DNA from: Sphaerotilus natans
GTDB taxonomy: Bacteria; Pseudomonadota; Gammaproteobacteria; Burkholderiales; Burkholderiaceae_C
Direction of reading: 5' to 3'
Length of the DNA stretch: 64,000 nucleotides
Assembly (NCBI RefSeq): GCF_900156335.1
Contig: NZ_FTMZ01000013.1
Span: 62,001-126,000 of the forward strand
Shown: positions 63,289 to 64,000 of the stretch, piece after piece
Position numbering within the stretch: the first letter of the stretch is position 1
Layout: every line of letters starts with the position of its first letter
Translations under genes and position numbers: made by a program
The notes under the pieces: model-generated
What the model was told of the DNA's origin: nothing
The model's input: only the letters and a program-made list of their open reading frames with translations
The model's database searches: none

Positions 63289-64000
63289 GCAGCGTGACGG
63301 GCTGCCGGGGGCTCGTTCGCCGCCGTCGTGCCGGCACCGGGCAGGGCCTGCAGCGTGGCGAGGATCCGATCATGCACCCGGTCGAGCAGGCGGTTCCGGG
63401 CGGCATCATACGCCCGATTCAGCGCGTTCTCGAAGGCCAGCGCATCGGCCGAGCCGTGGCTCTTGAACACCAGGCCGCGCAGGCCCAGCAGCGCCGCGCC
63501 GTTGAATCGGCGGTGATCGAGTCGCCGCGAGAAGCGCTTGAGCATCGGCATCGCCAGCATCGCCACCATCTTGGTCAGCGGCGTGCGGGTGAACTCCTGC
63601 TTCAGGAAGCTGGTGATCATGCCGGCCAGACCCTCGGCCGTCTTCAGGGCGACATTGCCGACAAAGCCGTCGCAGACGACGAGGTCGGTCGTGCCCTTGA
63701 AGATGTCGTTGCCCTCGACATTGCCGTGGAAGTTGATGTGACCGGCCGCGGAGACGGCGCGCAGCAGTTCGCCGGCACGCTTGATCGTCTCGTTGCCCTT
63801 GATCGCTTCCTCGCCGATGTTGAGCAGGCCCACGGTCGGGGCCTCCTTGCCGTCGACGGCCGAGACCAGCGCGCTGCCCATGACCGCAAACTGCAGCAGG
63901 TGCTCGGCGCTGCAGTCCACGTTCGCCCCGAGGTCGAGCATGGTCGTGAAGCCGTCGTGCTGGTTGGGCATGACGCTGGCGATGGCCGGCCGATCGATGC
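63285..64000 (-). CDS. plsX: phosphate acyltransferase PlsX, 5' end outside the window
   Basis: Makes acyl-phosphate from acyl-ACP for phospholipid synthesis. Only the C-terminal part is in the window; the frame stays open to base 64000 and continues beyond, reading [11 protein letters not shown] at the edge. Recognisable are [22 protein letters not shown] and [12 protein letters not shown]. It starts the fab run, with a four-base overlap to fabH. The tail after residue 210 of the visible part is Ala-rich and unconserved. Confidence 0.95.
   Translation of the reverse strand, partial: IDRPAIASVMPNQHDGFTTMLDLGANVDCSAEHLLQFAVMGSALVSAVDGKEAPTVGLLNIGEEAIKGNETIKRAGELLRAVSAAGHINFHGNVEGNDIFKGTTDLVVCDGFVGNVALKTAEGLAGMITSFLKQEFTRTPLTKMVAMLAMPMLKRFSRRLDHRRFNGAALLGLRGLVFKSHGSADALAFENALNRAYDAARNRLLDRVHDRILATLQALPGAGTTAANEPPAARHAA

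Overview
The window is very GC-rich (about 65-70 %) and reads as an ordinary chromosomal segment of a betaproteobacterium of the order Burkholderiales. The best hints are a Leptothrix/Rubrivivax/Ideonella-like gene set, an rpoE-rseA-rseB-htrA block, a fab cluster joined to it, an RNase E with a long Arg/Ala/Pro tail, and a PEP-CTERM protein. No phage, plasmid, integron, IS or CRISPR signature is visible. One tRNA is present: tRNA-Met(CAT), minus strand.

Layout, left end. A two-component pair comes first: a truncated NtrC-type regulator with a degenerate GAFTGA loop, then a Cache sensor kinase. An M32 carboxypeptidase and the yjcH-actP acetate permease operon follow; the permease operon is preceded by four CTGAC repeats at exact 11-bp spacing. 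From 6964 to 11874 (minus) lies a compact cassette of two different dynamin-like P-loop GTPases plus a tail-anchored coiled-coil protein. It is the least explained unit in the window. It sits directly downstream, on the same strand, of a copper-handling operon at 11984-15897: two small exported proteins, a TolC-type lipoprotein, a multicopper oxidase and a CusF-like chaperone.

Middle. argB and a pyrimidine-nucleotidase-like HAD gene are followed by a PEP-CTERM protein, slmA, a DUF815 ATPase, a MutT-like NUDIX gene, yacG, zapD, coaE and pilD. Next is a protein-glycosylation-like group (23527-28523, minus) made of a GT41/SPINDLY-like protein, a GT2 enzyme and a glycosyltransferase/methyltransferase-like hybrid. 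Then come a DUF2917/LysR divergent pair, a GST, a six-TM chemoreceptor, the tRNA, an isolated ureG that overlaps a Fur-box-associated bfd, bfr, and the divergent LysR/lysA pair. sppA, a Rieske protein, an HAD phosphatase and rluC form one overlapping operon divergent from rne, which has a leader of more than 600 bases.

Right end. A PabB-PabC fusion and a small coiled-coil protein are followed by a minus-strand run of about 18 kb from plsX (cut by the window end) to nagZ. The first block is plsX-fabH-fabD-fabG-acpP-fabF-orf-rpoE-rseA-rseB-htrA, closed by a strong terminator. The second is lepA-lepB-DUF4845-rnc-era-recO-pdxJ-acpS-nagZ. Together they couple membrane lipid synthesis, envelope stress response, protein export, RNA processing and cofactor synthesis. 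Most junctions are 4-base ATGA/GTGA overlaps, so translational coupling is the rule here.
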